NCBI GenBank assembly: GCA_046295655.1
Contig: JBKBMT010000038.1
Span: 1-27,961 of the forward strand
From: JBKBMT01 sp046295655
Lineage (GTDB): Bacteria > Pseudomonadota > Alphaproteobacteria > Rhodobacterales > Rhodobacteraceae
Direction: 5' to 3'
DNA: 27,961 bases
Shown: in pieces, positions 1-8,237 of the stretch
Layout: each line of letters starts with the position of its first letter
Position numbering within the stretch: position 1 is the stretch's first letter
Notes under the pieces: generated by a model
Seen by the model: only the letters and a program-made list of their open reading frames with translations
What the model was told of the DNA's origin: nothing
Databases searched by the model: none
Position numbers and translations under genes: made by a program

Positions 1-806
1 CCGGTCTTGGGGTCAAGATCCCCCTGATCCAGGAGGTGGTGCGCTATGACGGCCGGGTTCTGGGCCTTGCGACCCAACCGCTCGAGATCACCCCGCTGGA
101 CGACCGGCGCCTGGTGGTGGACGCCTTCGCCCGGTGGCGGATCATCAACCTGATCGAGTTCCGCGAATCCGTCGGGACCGAGGGCATCCGCGCCGCGCAG
201 GTGCGTCTCGAGCGGATCATGAATGCGGCGATCCGCGAGGTGCTGGGTTCGGTTCCGTCCACGGCGGTGCTGTCCGAGGACCGGACCGCACTGATGAACC
301 GGATCCGCGATCTGGCCCGGCGCGAGGCGGCGAGCCTTGGCGTCGAGGTGATCGACGTACGCCTGACCCGCACCGACCTGCCCGAGCAGAACCTGAACGC
401 GACCTTTGCCCGGATGCGTGCCGAACGCGAACGCGAGGCTGCGGACGAACGGGCCCGCGGCGAGGAGGCCGCGCAAAGGGTTCGGGCTACCGCCGACCGG
501 ACGGTGGTCGAACTGACCTCGGACGCGCGCCGTCAGGCAGAAGTGATCCGCGGCGAGGCCGATGCCGAGCGCAACGCGATCTATGCCGAAGCTTTCGGCC
601 GCGATCCCGAGTTCTTTGCCTTCACCCGCTCGCTGACCTCGTACGAGCGGGCATTGAAGGGCGACAATTCGTCGATCGTGATGCAGCCCGACAGTGCGTT
701 CTTCGAGTATCTGCGCGACTATCAGCCGAACGGTGCCCCCCCTGCCGCGGCGCCGGCCGGTGCCGCAGCCACGACTGCCGGAACCCCGGTCTCGACCACG
801 CCGTGA
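1..806 (+). CDS. hflC: HflC, SPFH-domain modulator of FtsH (5' end outside window)
   Basis: The reading frame is already open at the left edge (codons from base 3) and encodes the KIPLIQEVVRYDGRVL stretch typical of HflC just after its N-terminal membrane anchor, so the start lies outside the window. An SPFH/prohibitin core follows. Next comes a charged Ala/Glu/Arg-rich coiled coil (ERERE..DERARGEEAAQR), then the conserved tail EAFGRDPEFFAFTRSL..YERAL. A Pro/Ala-rich end follows. HflC normally pairs with HflK in an inner-membrane complex that surrounds FtsH and modulates its proteolysis; hflK would be expected just upstream. The stop overlaps the start of the next small gene. Family assignment is firm. 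Confidence 0.93.
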   Translation, partial: GLGVKIPLIQEVVRYDGRVLGLATQPLEITPLDDRRLVVDAFARWRIINLIEFRESVGTEGIRAAQVRLERIMNAAIREVLGSVPSTAVLSEDRTALMNRIRDLARREAASLGVEVIDVRLTRTDLPEQNLNATFARMRAEREREAADERARGEEAAQRVRATADRTVVELTSDARRQAEVIRGEADAERNAIYAEAFGRDPEFFAFTRSLTSYERALKGDNSSIVMQPDSAFFEYLRDYQPNGAPPAAAPAGAAATTAGTPVSTTP

Positions 807-997
807 CGGTCGTTCTTCTGGCCCTCGGGCTTGTTCTCGTGGTGGAGGGGCTGGCGTTCGCGCTGGCCCCTTCGCGTCTCGAGGAGATCGTGGCCTTCAT
901 CGCCCGGATCCCGCCCGAGACCCGACGCATGATCGGGCTTGGGATGGTTGCCCTGGGCGTCCTTCTGGTCTGGCTCGCGCGCGGCGCGCTGGGCTGA
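803..997 (+). CDS. DUF2065 (YjeT-like) small membrane protein
   Basis: A 64-residue protein that starts at a GTG overlapping the hflC stop (GTGA), so it is probably translationally coupled to hflC. It has two hydrophobic helices, about residues 2–18 and 44–60. Between them lies a short loop with the family signature (RIPPETRRMIGLGMVALG). A YjeT-like DUF2065 gene follows hflC in many proteobacteria. Molecular function is unknown; location next to HflC suggests a role near the HflKC–FtsH membrane complex, which is inference. The GTG start is chosen because the conserved N-terminal helix begins there. Confidence 0.85.
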   Translation: MTVVLLALGLVLVVEGLAFALAPSRLEEIVAFIARIPPETRRMIGLGMVALGVLLVWLARGALG

Positions 998-1126
998 TCC
1001 GCGACGGCTCGCGGCGCTTCACAAGACATTGAAAGTCTGCAACGCAGTTTGCAATCGGCTCGGCGCGCACTCATTCTGTTCAGCGATCGGCAGTCACGTG
1101 CCGGACGATTTCATGGAGGACCACGC

Positions 1127-2605
1127 ATGCAATCCTGGGCCATCTCCCGTGCCCGACCCGTCATTTTCCCGCGACGCGGGCAGGCCGCGCTTGTGCAGAC
1201 GCTGTGGCTTGTCGCGGTGGCGGCCCTGTTCGTGCTGGCGCAGGCATTGGCGGCCAGCGCGCGGATGCCCGAAACCTTTGCCGACCTGGCCGAGAAGATC
1301 AGCCCGTCTGTCGTGAACATCACGACCTCGACCACCGTCGCCGCCCGCTCCGAACGTCGACCGATGGTGCCCGAAGGCTCGCCCTTCGAGGACTTCTTCC
1401 GCGACTTCATGGACCGCAACCGGCCGGACCGGGCGCCGCGGCGCGGTCAGGCGCTGGGGTCGGGCTTCGTGATTTCCGAGGACGGGTTCATCGTCACCAA
1501 CAACCATGTGATCGACGGTGCGGACGACATCGAGATCGAGTTCTTCTCGGGCAAGCGTCTGAAGGCAAAGGTCGTCGGAACCGATCCCAAGACCGACATC
1601 GCGCTTCTGAAGGTGGAAAGCGACGAACCTCTGCCCTTCGTGCCGTTCGGCGACAGCGACCGGGTGCGCGTGGGCGACTGGGTGGTGGCCATGGGCAACC
1701 CGCTGGGCCAGGGGTTCTCGGTCTCGGCCGGCATCGTCTCGGCGCGGGGCCGGACGCTGGCGGGAACCTATGACGATTATCTCCAGACCGACGCTGCGAT
1801 CAACCGCGGCAACTCCGGCGGGCCGCTTTTCAACATGGCGGGCGAGGTGATCGGGGTGAATACCGCGATCCTGTCGCCCACCGGCGGCTCGATCGGGATC
1901 GGCTTCGCCATGGCCTCGAACGTCGTGACCAAGGTCGTTGCGCAGCTGCGCGACTTCGGCGAGACGCGGCGCGGCTGGCTCGGCGTGCGGATCCAGGATC
2001 TGACGCCCGACGTGGCCGAGGCGATGGGTCTGGAATCCGCCCGGGGCGCGCTGGTGACCGATGTTCCCGAGGGTCCGGCGCAGGCGGCCGGGATGCAGTC
2101 GGGCGACGTGATCGTGAACTTCGACGGCGCCGAGATTTCGGATACCCGCGATCTGGTCCGCAGGGTCGGCGACGCCGAGGTCGGAAAGGCGGTCCGGGTG
2201 GTGGTGCTGCGCGACGGCAAGACCCGCACGCTTCTGGTGACGCTCGGCCGGCGCGAGACCGCCGAGGGCGAGGCGGTTCCGGCTGCCGCTGCCCCCGAGG
2301 CCCAGGCCGAGCGCGACATGCTGGGCCTGACCGTGCGTCCGCTGTCCGAGGAGGACCGCGAACAGCTGGGCGTCCCCGCGGGCACCGAAGGGCTTGTGGT
2401 GACGGCGGTGGACGAAGCGTCCGAGGCCTGGACCAAGGGCCTGCGTCCCGGCGACGTGATCACCGAGGCGGGCCAGCAGAGGGTGACCTCCGCCTCGGAT
2501 CTGGCGGACCGGATCAGCGAGGCGAAGGACGCCGGCCGCCGTTCGATCCTGCTGCTGATCCGTCGCGGCGGCGACCCGCGCTTCGTCGCGCTCGGCGTCG
2601 AATAG
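1127..2605 (+). CDS. degP: Do-family (DegP/DegQ-like) periplasmic serine endoprotease
   Basis: A 492-residue trypsin-like protease of the periplasm that degrades or refolds damaged envelope proteins. The ATG at 1127 is preceded by GGAGGA at 1115–1120. The N-terminus is a basic stretch followed by a hydrophobic signal segment ending near ALAASA. The catalytic triad is visible as His127 (TNNHVIDGA), Asp157 (KTDIALLKV) and Ser230 (GNSGGPLFN). Two PDZ domains follow, one starting near GWLGVRIQDLTP and one near LGLTVRPLSEEDR. It lies 129 bp downstream of the hflC–DUF2065 pair, an arrangement that joins two envelope quality-control systems. Whether it is best called DegP, DegQ or MucD cannot be settled here. 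Confidence 0.93.
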   Translation: MQSWAISRARPVIFPRRGQAALVQTLWLVAVAALFVLAQALAASARMPETFADLAEKISPSVVNITTSTTVAARSERRPMVPEGSPFEDFFRDFMDRNRPDRAPRRGQALGSGFVISEDGFIVTNNHVIDGADDIEIEFFSGKRLKAKVVGTDPKTDIALLKVESDEPLPFVPFGDSDRVRVGDWVVAMGNPLGQGFSVSAGIVSARGRTLAGTYDDYLQTDAAINRGNSGGPLFNMAGEVIGVNTAILSPTGGSIGIGFAMASNVVTKVVAQLRDFGETRRGWLGVRIQDLTPDVAEAMGLESARGALVTDVPEGPAQAAGMQSGDVIVNFDGAEISDTRDLVRRVGDAEVGKAVRVVVLRDGKTRTLLVTLGRRETAEGEAVPAAAAPEAQAERDMLGLTVRPLSEEDREQLGVPAGTEGLVVTAVDEASEAWTKGLRPGDVITEAGQQRVTSASDLADRISEAKDAGRRSILLLIRRGGDPRFVALGVE

Positions 2606-2613
2606 GCGATGAT

Positions 2614-2639
2614 GGCGCCCCGGCCGGTCCCGGGGCGCC
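2614..2639. terminator. Perfect GC hairpin between convergent genes, probable two-way terminator
   Basis: A 9-bp perfect stem (GGCGCCCCG / CGGGGCGCC) with an 8-nt loop lies between the protease stop (2605) and the stop of the minus-strand lipoprotein (2639). There is no U-tract, so Rho-independent activity is uncertain. Confidence 0.55.
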
Positions 2640-3157
2640 TAACCGCGGCTCGGGACCAGCCCCAGCGACCGCGCTGTGCCCAGGGTCAGAACGTCGCTGT
2701 CCAGTCCCAGCGGTCGCTGAACCCGTCGGACAGCTTCTGCGGTGGCAGCGTCGTAGCGGCCCGTGACCGGTCCATCGAACATGCCCCGGGCCTTGAGCGC
2801 GCGCTGCAGTGTCGCGACGAAGGCGGGATCTTCGGTCCCCTCGCCCGGGCATGGAACAGGCACCCAGACCGTGCGGCGCGGCCGCACCTGACGCTGCCGA
2901 ACGTCCGACAGCACAACGTCCGCGCTCACGATCGCGCCCGAAGCGTTGCGCCGTTCGGGGACGACGATCACCTGTTCGGTCACGGTCTCGAACAGTGCGG
3001 GCTGGACGATATCCTGCCAGCATCCCGCAGCCGAGGCGGGGGGCGGCGCGAGCCGCATCCCCGACGCGGCATTCGCGTCCTGCTGCTGCGGCGCCATCGA
3101 TGTGCATGCCGTCAGCGCCATACAGGCCGCGACCCGAACGATACACCCTGTTGCCAT
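2639..3157 (-). CDS. Putative lipoprotein with peptidoglycan-binding domain
   Basis: A 172-residue secreted protein. The N-terminus has a hydrophobic signal with a lipobox ending ALTAC, giving Cys18 as the likely lipidated residue. The middle carries a cysteine-containing region (CWQDIVQPA, then PVPCPGEG) with a Val/Arg-rich stretch of unknown function. The C-terminal 60 residues match the PG_binding_1 fold (FVATLQRALKARGMFDGPVTGRYDAATAEAVRRVQ). It probably sits at the outer membrane or cell wall. It converges on the protease and diverges from the ferredoxin gene. The precise role is unknown; the peptidoglycan-binding domain and lipobox are what I can see. Confidence 0.75.
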   Translation of the reverse strand: MATGCIVRVAACMALTACTSMAPQQQDANAASGMRLAPPPASAAGCWQDIVQPALFETVTEQVIVVPERRNASGAIVSADVVLSDVRQRQVRPRRTVWVPVPCPGEGTEDPAFVATLQRALKARGMFDGPVTGRYDAATAEAVRRVQRPLGLDSDVLTLGTARSLGLVPSRG

Positions 3158-3194
3158 GCCGCCGTTCTGCCCCGCCCCGACCGCAGGAAGAATA

Positions 3195-3266
3195 ATGGCG
3201 ACCGAACCCGCGGGGAAGGCTCTGGCAAATGCCGGCCGGCTGGCCTATGTGCCCCCCGAAGAATGA
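3195..3266 (+). CDS. Possible 23-residue leader peptide upstream of the ferredoxin
   Basis: A short ORF beginning MATEPAGKAL and ending YVPPEE. Its ATG follows AGGAAG (3185–3190) at a normal ribosome-binding distance, better than the site before the ferredoxin. The stop lies 17 bp before the ferredoxin start. I recognise no family. It could be an upstream ORF tuning ferredoxin translation, or a chance ORF in a GC-rich leader. Confidence 0.3.
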   Translation: MATEPAGKALANAGRLAYVPPEE

Positions 3267-3283
3267 CAGAGGACCGGCGGAGC

Positions 3284-3607
3284 ATGGCGCGGATCACCTA
3301 TATCGAACACAACGGTACAGAGCATGTCATCGACGTTGCCGAGGGTCTGACGGTGATGGAGGGCGCACGCGACAACGGCGTGCCCGGTATCGAGGCCGAT
3401 TGCGGCGGTGCCTGTGCCTGTTCCACCTGCCATGTCTATGTCTCGCCGGACTGGGTGGACAGGCTTCCGCCGAAGGATGCGATGGAAGCCGACATGCTGG
3501 ATTTCGCGTGGAAACCCGACCCGGTCCGGTCGCGCCTGACCTGCCAGATCAAGGTGACGGCGGCCCTGGACGGGCTGGTGGTGAATCTGCCCGAAAAGCA
3601 GATCTGA
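3284..3607 (+). CDS. fdxE: [2Fe-2S] ferredoxin, adrenodoxin / FdVI type
   Basis: A 107-residue soluble electron carrier. The cluster ligands fit the C-x5-C-x2-C...C pattern as Cys40, Cys46, Cys49 and Cys87 (GGACACSTCHVYV and SRLTCQI), with an additional Cys44 inside the loop as in Rhodobacter FdVI. Length and the hallmark tail (RLTCQIKV..LDGLVV) match bacterial vertebrate-type ferredoxins that donate electrons to cytochromes P450 or serve Fe-S assembly. The ATG at 3284 is preceded by AGAGGA at 3268–3273. It stands alone, not in an isc operon. The family is certain; the symbol follows the R. capsulatus FdVI gene and is less certain. Confidence 0.88.
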   Translation: MARITYIEHNGTEHVIDVAEGLTVMEGARDNGVPGIEADCGGACACSTCHVYVSPDWVDRLPPKDAMEADMLDFAWKPDPVRSRLTCQIKVTAALDGLVVNLPEKQI

Positions 3608-3621
3608 GGGGTGCGCAGGGT

Positions 3622-4896
3622 TCAGCGACCCAGCGCCCGCCAGCCGATGTCGCGCCGGCAGAAGCCGCCGGGCCAGTCGATCGCATCGACCATGGCATAG
3701 GCCCGCTCCCGCGCCTCCAGCAGGGTGGCGCCGCGGGCCGTGACGCCCAGAACCCGACCGCCGCTTGCAACGAAGGCGCCGTCGCGCCGCGCCGTTCCGG
3801 CGTGAAACACCATTTGGGCGGAATCCGAGGGCAGAGCGGCAAGACCGCCGATCCGGCTTCCTGCCGTCTCCAGCGCGCCCGGATAACCCCGCGTCGCCAG
3901 CACGACGCACATCGCATGGTCGTCCGCCCAGTTGACCGTCACATCGGAAAGGCGCCGCTCGGCGCAGGCCAGCATCAGATCCAGCGCCTGCCCGCCCAGC
4001 CGCATCATGAGCGCCTGACATTCGGGGTCGCCGAAGCGCACATTGAATTCGACCAGCCGAACCGTCCCCTCGTGGATCATCAGACCGGCATAGAGAACCC
4101 CGCGGAACGGCGTGCCGCGGCGCATCATCTCGGCCACCACCGGGCGCACGATCCGGTCCATCGCCTGGGCTTCCAGCTCGGGGGTCAGCACCGGCGCGGG
4201 GGTATAGGCGCCCATGCCGCCCGTGTTCGGACCGGTATCCCCCTCGCCCACCCGCTTGTGGTCCTGGGCCGATCCGACCGCCAGCACGTTCTCGCCATCG
4301 CAGAGGACAAAGAGGCTCGCTTCCTCGCCGGGCATGAACTCCTCGATCACCACGGCCTGCCCCGCCTCACCGAAGGCGCCGGCGAAGGCATCGTGGATCG
4401 CGGTCTCGGCTTCGGCCAGGGTCATGGCGACGGTCACGCCCTTGCCCGCCGCCAGCCCGTCGGCCTTCACGACGATGGGTGCCCCGGCCGCCCGGACATG
4501 GGCCAGCGCGGGCCCGGCAGCGGTGAACCGCGCCCATCCGGCAGTCGGGGCACCGCAGGCATCGCAGATCTCCTTGGTGAAGGTCTTGGACGCCTCGAGC
4601 CGCGCCGCCGCCGCCGAGGGTCCGAATACCAGGATCCCCGCAGCTTCGAGTGCGTCCGCGACGCCGGCGGCCAGCGGGGCCTCGGGACCGATCACCACGA
4701 AGTCGACCGCTTCGGCCTCGCAGAACGACGCGACCGCGCCGCCGTCCAGGATGTCGAGCCCCGGCGCAACCCTTGCGATGTCCGCCATCCCGGGGTTTCC
4801 GGGCGCGACGATCAGCCGGTCGCATTTGGGGTTCTGCCGGATCGCCCAGGCGAGCGCGTGTTCCCGTCCGCCCCCGCCCAGAACGAGAATGTTCAT
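3622..4896 (-). CDS. purD: Phosphoribosylamine–glycine ligase (GAR synthetase)
   Basis: A 424-residue ATP-grasp enzyme of de novo purine synthesis that joins 5-phosphoribosylamine and glycine using ATP. The chosen start gives the classic N-terminus MNILVLGGGGREHALAW. Further signatures are PGNPGMADIA, GPEAPLAAGVAD, KADGLAAGKGVTVA, the family motif GPNTGGMGAY, and VRFGDPECQALMMRL near the metal and ATP site. A longer in-frame extension upstream lacks family similarity and would run into xseA. It ends 15 bp from the ferredoxin stop, tail to tail, and is divergent from xseA across a 71-bp gap that must hold both promoters. Confidence 0.96.
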   Translation of the reverse strand: MNILVLGGGGREHALAWAIRQNPKCDRLIVAPGNPGMADIARVAPGLDILDGGAVASFCEAEAVDFVVIGPEAPLAAGVADALEAAGILVFGPSAAAARLEASKTFTKEICDACGAPTAGWARFTAAGPALAHVRAAGAPIVVKADGLAAGKGVTVAMTLAEAETAIHDAFAGAFGEAGQAVVIEEFMPGEEASLFVLCDGENVLAVGSAQDHKRVGEGDTGPNTGGMGAYTPAPVLTPELEAQAMDRIVRPVVAEMMRRGTPFRGVLYAGLMIHEGTVRLVEFNVRFGDPECQALMMRLGGQALDLMLACAERRLSDVTVNWADDHAMCVVLATRGYPGALETAGSRIGGLAALPSDSAQMVFHAGTARRDGAFVASGGRVLGVTARGATLLEARERAYAMVDAIDWPGGFCRRDIGWRALGR

Positions 4897-4967
4897 CGCC
4901 GCCTCCAGCTTGGCACCTGTTGGCGGGCGTTCTAAGGTCTGGTCCGAACCGCCGCAAGCGAGGGCCG

Positions 4968-6506
4968 ATGTCCGACCTGTTCGAGGATGACGCACCGGGG
5001 TCCAACACGCCCGAATATTCGGTGTCGGAAATCTCCGGCGCCGTCAAACGGGTGATCGAGGGCGAATTCGGCCGGGTGCGTGTGCGGGGCGAGGTCGGCC
5101 GGGTGTCCCGGCCCGGCTCCGGGCACGTCTATTTCGCGCTCAAGGACGATCGGGCGACGCTGGATGCAGTGGTCTGGAAGGGGCAGGCCGGTCGGCTCGC
5201 GGTGCAGCCCGAGGAAGGGCTGGAGGTGATCGCGACGGGCCGGATGACCACCTTTGCCGGCCAGTCGAAATATCAGCTGATCGTGGACGAGGTTGCGCCG
5301 GCCGGGCTCGGCGCGCTGATGGTGATGCTGGAGAAGCGGCGCGCGATGCTGGCTGCCGAAGGGTTGTTCGACGCGGCGCGCAAGCGGCCGCTGCCGTTCC
5401 TGCCCGATGTGATCGGAGTCGTCACTTCGCCCTCGGGCGCGGTGATCCGCGACATCCTGCACCGGCTGCGGGACCGGTTCCCCCGCCATGTGCTGATCTG
5501 GCCGGTCGCGGTGCAGGGCGAACGCTGTGCGCCCGAGGTGGCCGCCGCGATCGCCGGCTTCAACGCGCTGCCGCCTGGCGGGCCGGTGCCACGGCCCGAC
5601 CTGATCATCGTTGCCCGGGGCGGCGGCAGCCTTGAGGATCTGTGGGGTTTCAACGAGGAAATCGTGGTCCGGGCGGCCGCGAATTCGGCGATCCCGCTGA
5701 TCTCGGCAGTCGGGCACGAGACCGACACGACGCTGATCGATCATGCCGCCGACCGGCGCGCGCCGACCCCCACGGCGGCGGCGGAGATGGCGGTGCCGGT
5801 CCGGCTTGACCTGATGGCGGCGGTCGACGCGGCGGGGGCCCGGATGGCACGGGCGGCCGCGGCCGGCATCGGGGTGCGGCGGCAGCGGCTGACCGATCTG
5901 GCGCGCGCCCTGCCGCGCCCCGAACGGCTGACCGAAGGTGCCCGGCAGCGGCTGGATTTCCACGCCGAGCGCCTGCCGCGGGCGCTCCTGTCGCGGGTGG
6001 CGGATGCGCGCGGACGGCTGCGAGCCGCCGGGCTGCGCCCGGCCGATCTGACGCGGCTGATCTCGGCCGGATCGGAACGGGCGGCAACCCGGGCCGCCCG
6101 GCTGGCCCCGGCACTGGCCGGCCGGATCGCCCGGGCCCGGACCGAGGCCGGACAGCTGGGCCTTCGCCTGAGCCTGGCGGTGACAGAGGCCGGACGGGCG
6201 CATCGCCGCGCCAGGCTTCAGCTGGCGTCGCTTTCGGACCGCCTGCATCGGGCCGTGCCCGCCCGGATCGGGGCCTTGCGCGAAGCGCTGGAGGCGCGCG
6301 ACCGGCTACGTCAGACACTCGGCCATCGCGAGACGTTGCGGCGCGGTTTCGCCGTGGTCCGCGGGGACGGACAGGTGGCAACCAGCCGTGCAGCTGCTGC
6401 ACGGGCATCGCGGCTGGAGATCGAATTCCATGACGGAACACTTGCCGTGACGCAACGGCGCGGGCCGCCGGACGCAGAGGTGCCGGAACAGGGCAGCCTA
6501 TTCTGA
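4968..6506 (+). CDS. xseA: Exodeoxyribonuclease VII large subunit
   Basis: A 512-residue nuclease subunit that, with XseB, degrades single-stranded DNA. An N-terminal OB-fold (about 15–110, YSVSEISGAVKRVIEGEFGRVRVRGEV) is followed by the catalytic domain. This contains the conserved RGGGSLEDLWGFNEE at 217–231 and GHETDTTLID nearby. The long Ala/Arg-rich C-terminal half (about 290–480) looks like the extended coiled coil of XseA. The end has the family's RGFAVVR motif. Start chosen at MSDLFEDD because the OB-fold begins right after it. xseB is not in the window. The gene is divergent from purD. Confidence 0.95.
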   Translation: MSDLFEDDAPGSNTPEYSVSEISGAVKRVIEGEFGRVRVRGEVGRVSRPGSGHVYFALKDDRATLDAVVWKGQAGRLAVQPEEGLEVIATGRMTTFAGQSKYQLIVDEVAPAGLGALMVMLEKRRAMLAAEGLFDAARKRPLPFLPDVIGVVTSPSGAVIRDILHRLRDRFPRHVLIWPVAVQGERCAPEVAAAIAGFNALPPGGPVPRPDLIIVARGGGSLEDLWGFNEEIVVRAAANSAIPLISAVGHETDTTLIDHAADRRAPTPTAAAEMAVPVRLDLMAAVDAAGARMARAAAAGIGVRRQRLTDLARALPRPERLTEGARQRLDFHAERLPRALLSRVADARGRLRAAGLRPADLTRLISAGSERAATRAARLAPALAGRIARARTEAGQLGLRLSLAVTEAGRAHRRARLQLASLSDRLHRAVPARIGALREALEARDRLRQTLGHRETLRRGFAVVRGDGQVATSRAAAARASRLEIEFHDGTLAVTQRRGPPDAEVPEQGSLF

Positions 6507-6533
6507 CAGCTGCCACGGCGGCGCACCCTGACC

Positions 6534-6554
6534 CGGCAGGCGGCTGGCCTGCCG
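6534..6554. terminator. Hairpin between convergent xseA and the periplasmic protein gene
   Basis: An 8-bp perfect stem (CGGCAGGC / GCCTGCCG) with loop GGCTG lies in the 53-bp gap between two converging genes. No T-run follows, so this is a candidate only. Confidence 0.45.
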
Positions 6555-6559
6555 CTCAG

Positions 6560-6955
6560 CTAGACCCCGACATCGGGCCCCGGACACGCCATCGGCTCGC
6601 TGCTTCGGCGCACCTCGACCAGTTCGCTGCCGGGCTGGTCGCCGTCGAACAGGGCCGCGATCCCGCCCGGGCGGTCGAAGAACCACCAGCATTGGGGCGT
6701 CGGGTCGTGTTCATAGACGAAGCAGATGCGCCCCGTGCCATCCTCATACCATTTGCCGTACCGGCACTGACCACCCGAAAAGGCCCAGATGACACGGCGG
6801 CCGGGCAGGTACTGTTCGGTCCCGTAGGGCTCGCCGCGGACCGCGAAATCCAGAGTCTGGCCGGATGTGCGCGCCTCGAACTCGGCACCCGTCATCGGCG
6901 TCTCGGCAGCTGCCGCCGCCGCCCACCAAAGTGCCAGCCCGAACAGGATCCGCAT
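6560..6955 (-). CDS. Small secreted protein of unknown function
   Basis: A 131-residue protein with a clear Sec signal peptide (MRILFGLALWWAAAAAAE). The ATG at 6955 is chosen over one five codons upstream because GGAGGA (6961–6966) sits 5 nt before it. The mature part contains paired cysteines in GGQCRYGKWYEDGTGRICF, TPQCWWFF and EPMACPGP, suggesting disulfides in the periplasm, and several aromatic residues. It resembles conserved hypothetical proteins of Rhodobacteraceae, but I cannot assign a function. It is not obviously in an operon: xseA converges on it, and 90 bp separate it from the AlkB-like gene upstream on the same strand. Confidence 0.7.
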   Translation of the reverse strand: MRILFGLALWWAAAAAAETPMTGAEFEARTSGQTLDFAVRGEPYGTEQYLPGRRVIWAFSGGQCRYGKWYEDGTGRICFVYEHDPTPQCWWFFDRPGGIAALFDGDQPGSELVEVRRSSEPMACPGPDVGV

Positions 6956-7011
6956 GCCGTTCCTCCGCATCCGGCAGCAGCATGGCAGAGCAGCACGCGC
7001 GGCACCACCCG

Positions 7012-7038
7012 GGCGGGGTCACGTTCGCGCGCCCCGCC
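7012..7038 (-). terminator. Hairpin downstream of the AlkB-like gene
   Basis: A 7-bp stem GGCGGGG / CCCCGCC with a 13-nt loop lies just past the stop of the minus-strand AlkB-like gene. It lacks a T-tract; it may end or process that transcript. Confidence 0.35.
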
Positions 7039-7045
7039 ACCGGTA

Positions 7046-8182
7046 TCAGAATGCGGGGCGCCGGCGCGCGTTGGGCGGGGGCGGCAGACGGGGGTCCATC
7101 AGCCGGAACCAGACCTGCGGCACAAGGGCGATGGCCCCCATGACCGGCAGCGCATAAGGCAGCCGGGGCGCGCCGGTCATCAGATCCAGCGCCGGATAGG
7201 CCCGGCCGGGATGGGCGTGATGGTCGGCATGGCGCGGCGCGTTCAGCATCATCGCCGAGGACAGCCAGTGCGGTGCGTCCCAGCTGTGCTGTGGACCCAC
7301 CGGTTCCAGCTTGCCATCGGGCCTGCGGGCGCGCGACAGCCCGTAGTGCTGGACGTAGTCCGACAGCAGAAGCTGGATCTGGGCATGGGCGCAGAGCGCG
7401 AGATAGACGATCAGCCCGCCGAACCCGAACAGCCACGTCACGACAACCAGCATGGAAACCCCACCGCCGACATACCACAGATAGGGGTTCAGGCTGGGGC
7501 GGCTCAGCCGGGCGCGCAGCCCCTTCTCCATCTCGTAGCCGGCAACGAATGACCCGATCCAGGCGCGCGGCAGGAAGGCATAGAACGACTCGCCGCGCTG
7601 TGCGCTGTTCGGGTCGTTGTCCGAAGCGACGTGGCGATGATGGATCAGCCGGTGAGACGAGGCGTGATGGCCGAACAGGAGGCTGACATAGACCGCGACC
7701 CCGAGCCTGTAGAGTCCGCGCGCACGACGGTGGATCAGTTCGTGGGCATTGGCGTTCGAGACCTGCCCGACCCACAGGCCCGCGGCGAGGAAGATCGCCA
7801 GCCGCGCACCCGCCGAGAGACCGCTGTCGCCCGACACCGCCCAGAGCACGACCGGCAACAGCGCCAGATGCACCAGCGCGATCGCAACCGACAGCCGGTC
7901 GGCGGCCGGCAGGTCGGCAGCGCCGGGCAGATGCGGCGCGGCCCGTGGCGACAGATGGTCGAGCGTGGCGACGATCCCGGTAATGAACACCAGCGCCGCA
8001 AGCGCCCAGAGCCCGCCGAACCAGATGCCCAGAAGGATCAGGACCACCGGCGCAAGGCTTGCGGCGGCAAAGATCCGCATGGTCCGGTCGGTCGCATCCG
8101 GGCTGCGAAAGGCATGCCCCAGCGAGGCGGCAATGCCGCGCAGCGGGATCGACCTGCGGAAACGGGATTCGCTCATCGACAT
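7046..8182 (-). CDS. alkB: AlkB-like alkane 1-monooxygenase family membrane di-iron protein
   Basis: A 378-residue integral membrane protein of the fatty-acid desaturase/hydroxylase superfamily. The histidine boxes that bind two irons are all visible: HELIH (147–151), GHH..SH..IHHRH (171–184), and HADHH (318–322). The AlkB-type QHYGL motif is at 279–282. The flanking residues (NDPNSAQRGES, PVGPQHSWDAPHW) match alkane monooxygenases better than desaturases. Several hydrophobic helices cover 37–75, 98–140 and 235–272. The expected reaction is terminal hydroxylation of medium-chain alkanes or similar lipids, with electrons from rubredoxin or a ferredoxin; no rubredoxin gene is nearby. The true substrate is unknown. 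The kinase-like gene lies 55 bp upstream on the same strand. Confidence 0.85.
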   Translation of the reverse strand: MSMSESRFRRSIPLRGIAASLGHAFRSPDATDRTMRIFAAASLAPVVLILLGIWFGGLWALAALVFITGIVATLDHLSPRAAPHLPGAADLPAADRLSVAIALVHLALLPVVLWAVSGDSGLSAGARLAIFLAAGLWVGQVSNANAHELIHRRARGLYRLGVAVYVSLLFGHHASSHRLIHHRHVASDNDPNSAQRGESFYAFLPRAWIGSFVAGYEMEKGLRARLSRPSLNPYLWYVGGGVSMLVVVTWLFGFGGLIVYLALCAHAQIQLLLSDYVQHYGLSRARRPDGKLEPVGPQHSWDAPHWLSSAMMLNAPRHADHHAHPGRAYPALDLMTGAPRLPYALPVMGAIALVPQVWFRLMDPRLPPPPNARRRPAF

Positions 8183-8237
8183 GGATCCAGAAGGATAGAG
8201 CGAAAAGTGACGACTTTGTGGCCCGGCGGCAATCCGC

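Noticed and set aside
1029..1056. TTGAAA and repeated TGCAA upstream of the Do protease as a promoter or operator
   Set aside because: No acceptable -10 at the right distance and only short repeats; not enough to call.
3229..4935. 568-codon plus-strand ORF across purD
   Set aside because: Antisense shadow of purD; composition (Arg/Gly/His-rich) is typical of reverse-frame GC-rich DNA and no family is recognisable.
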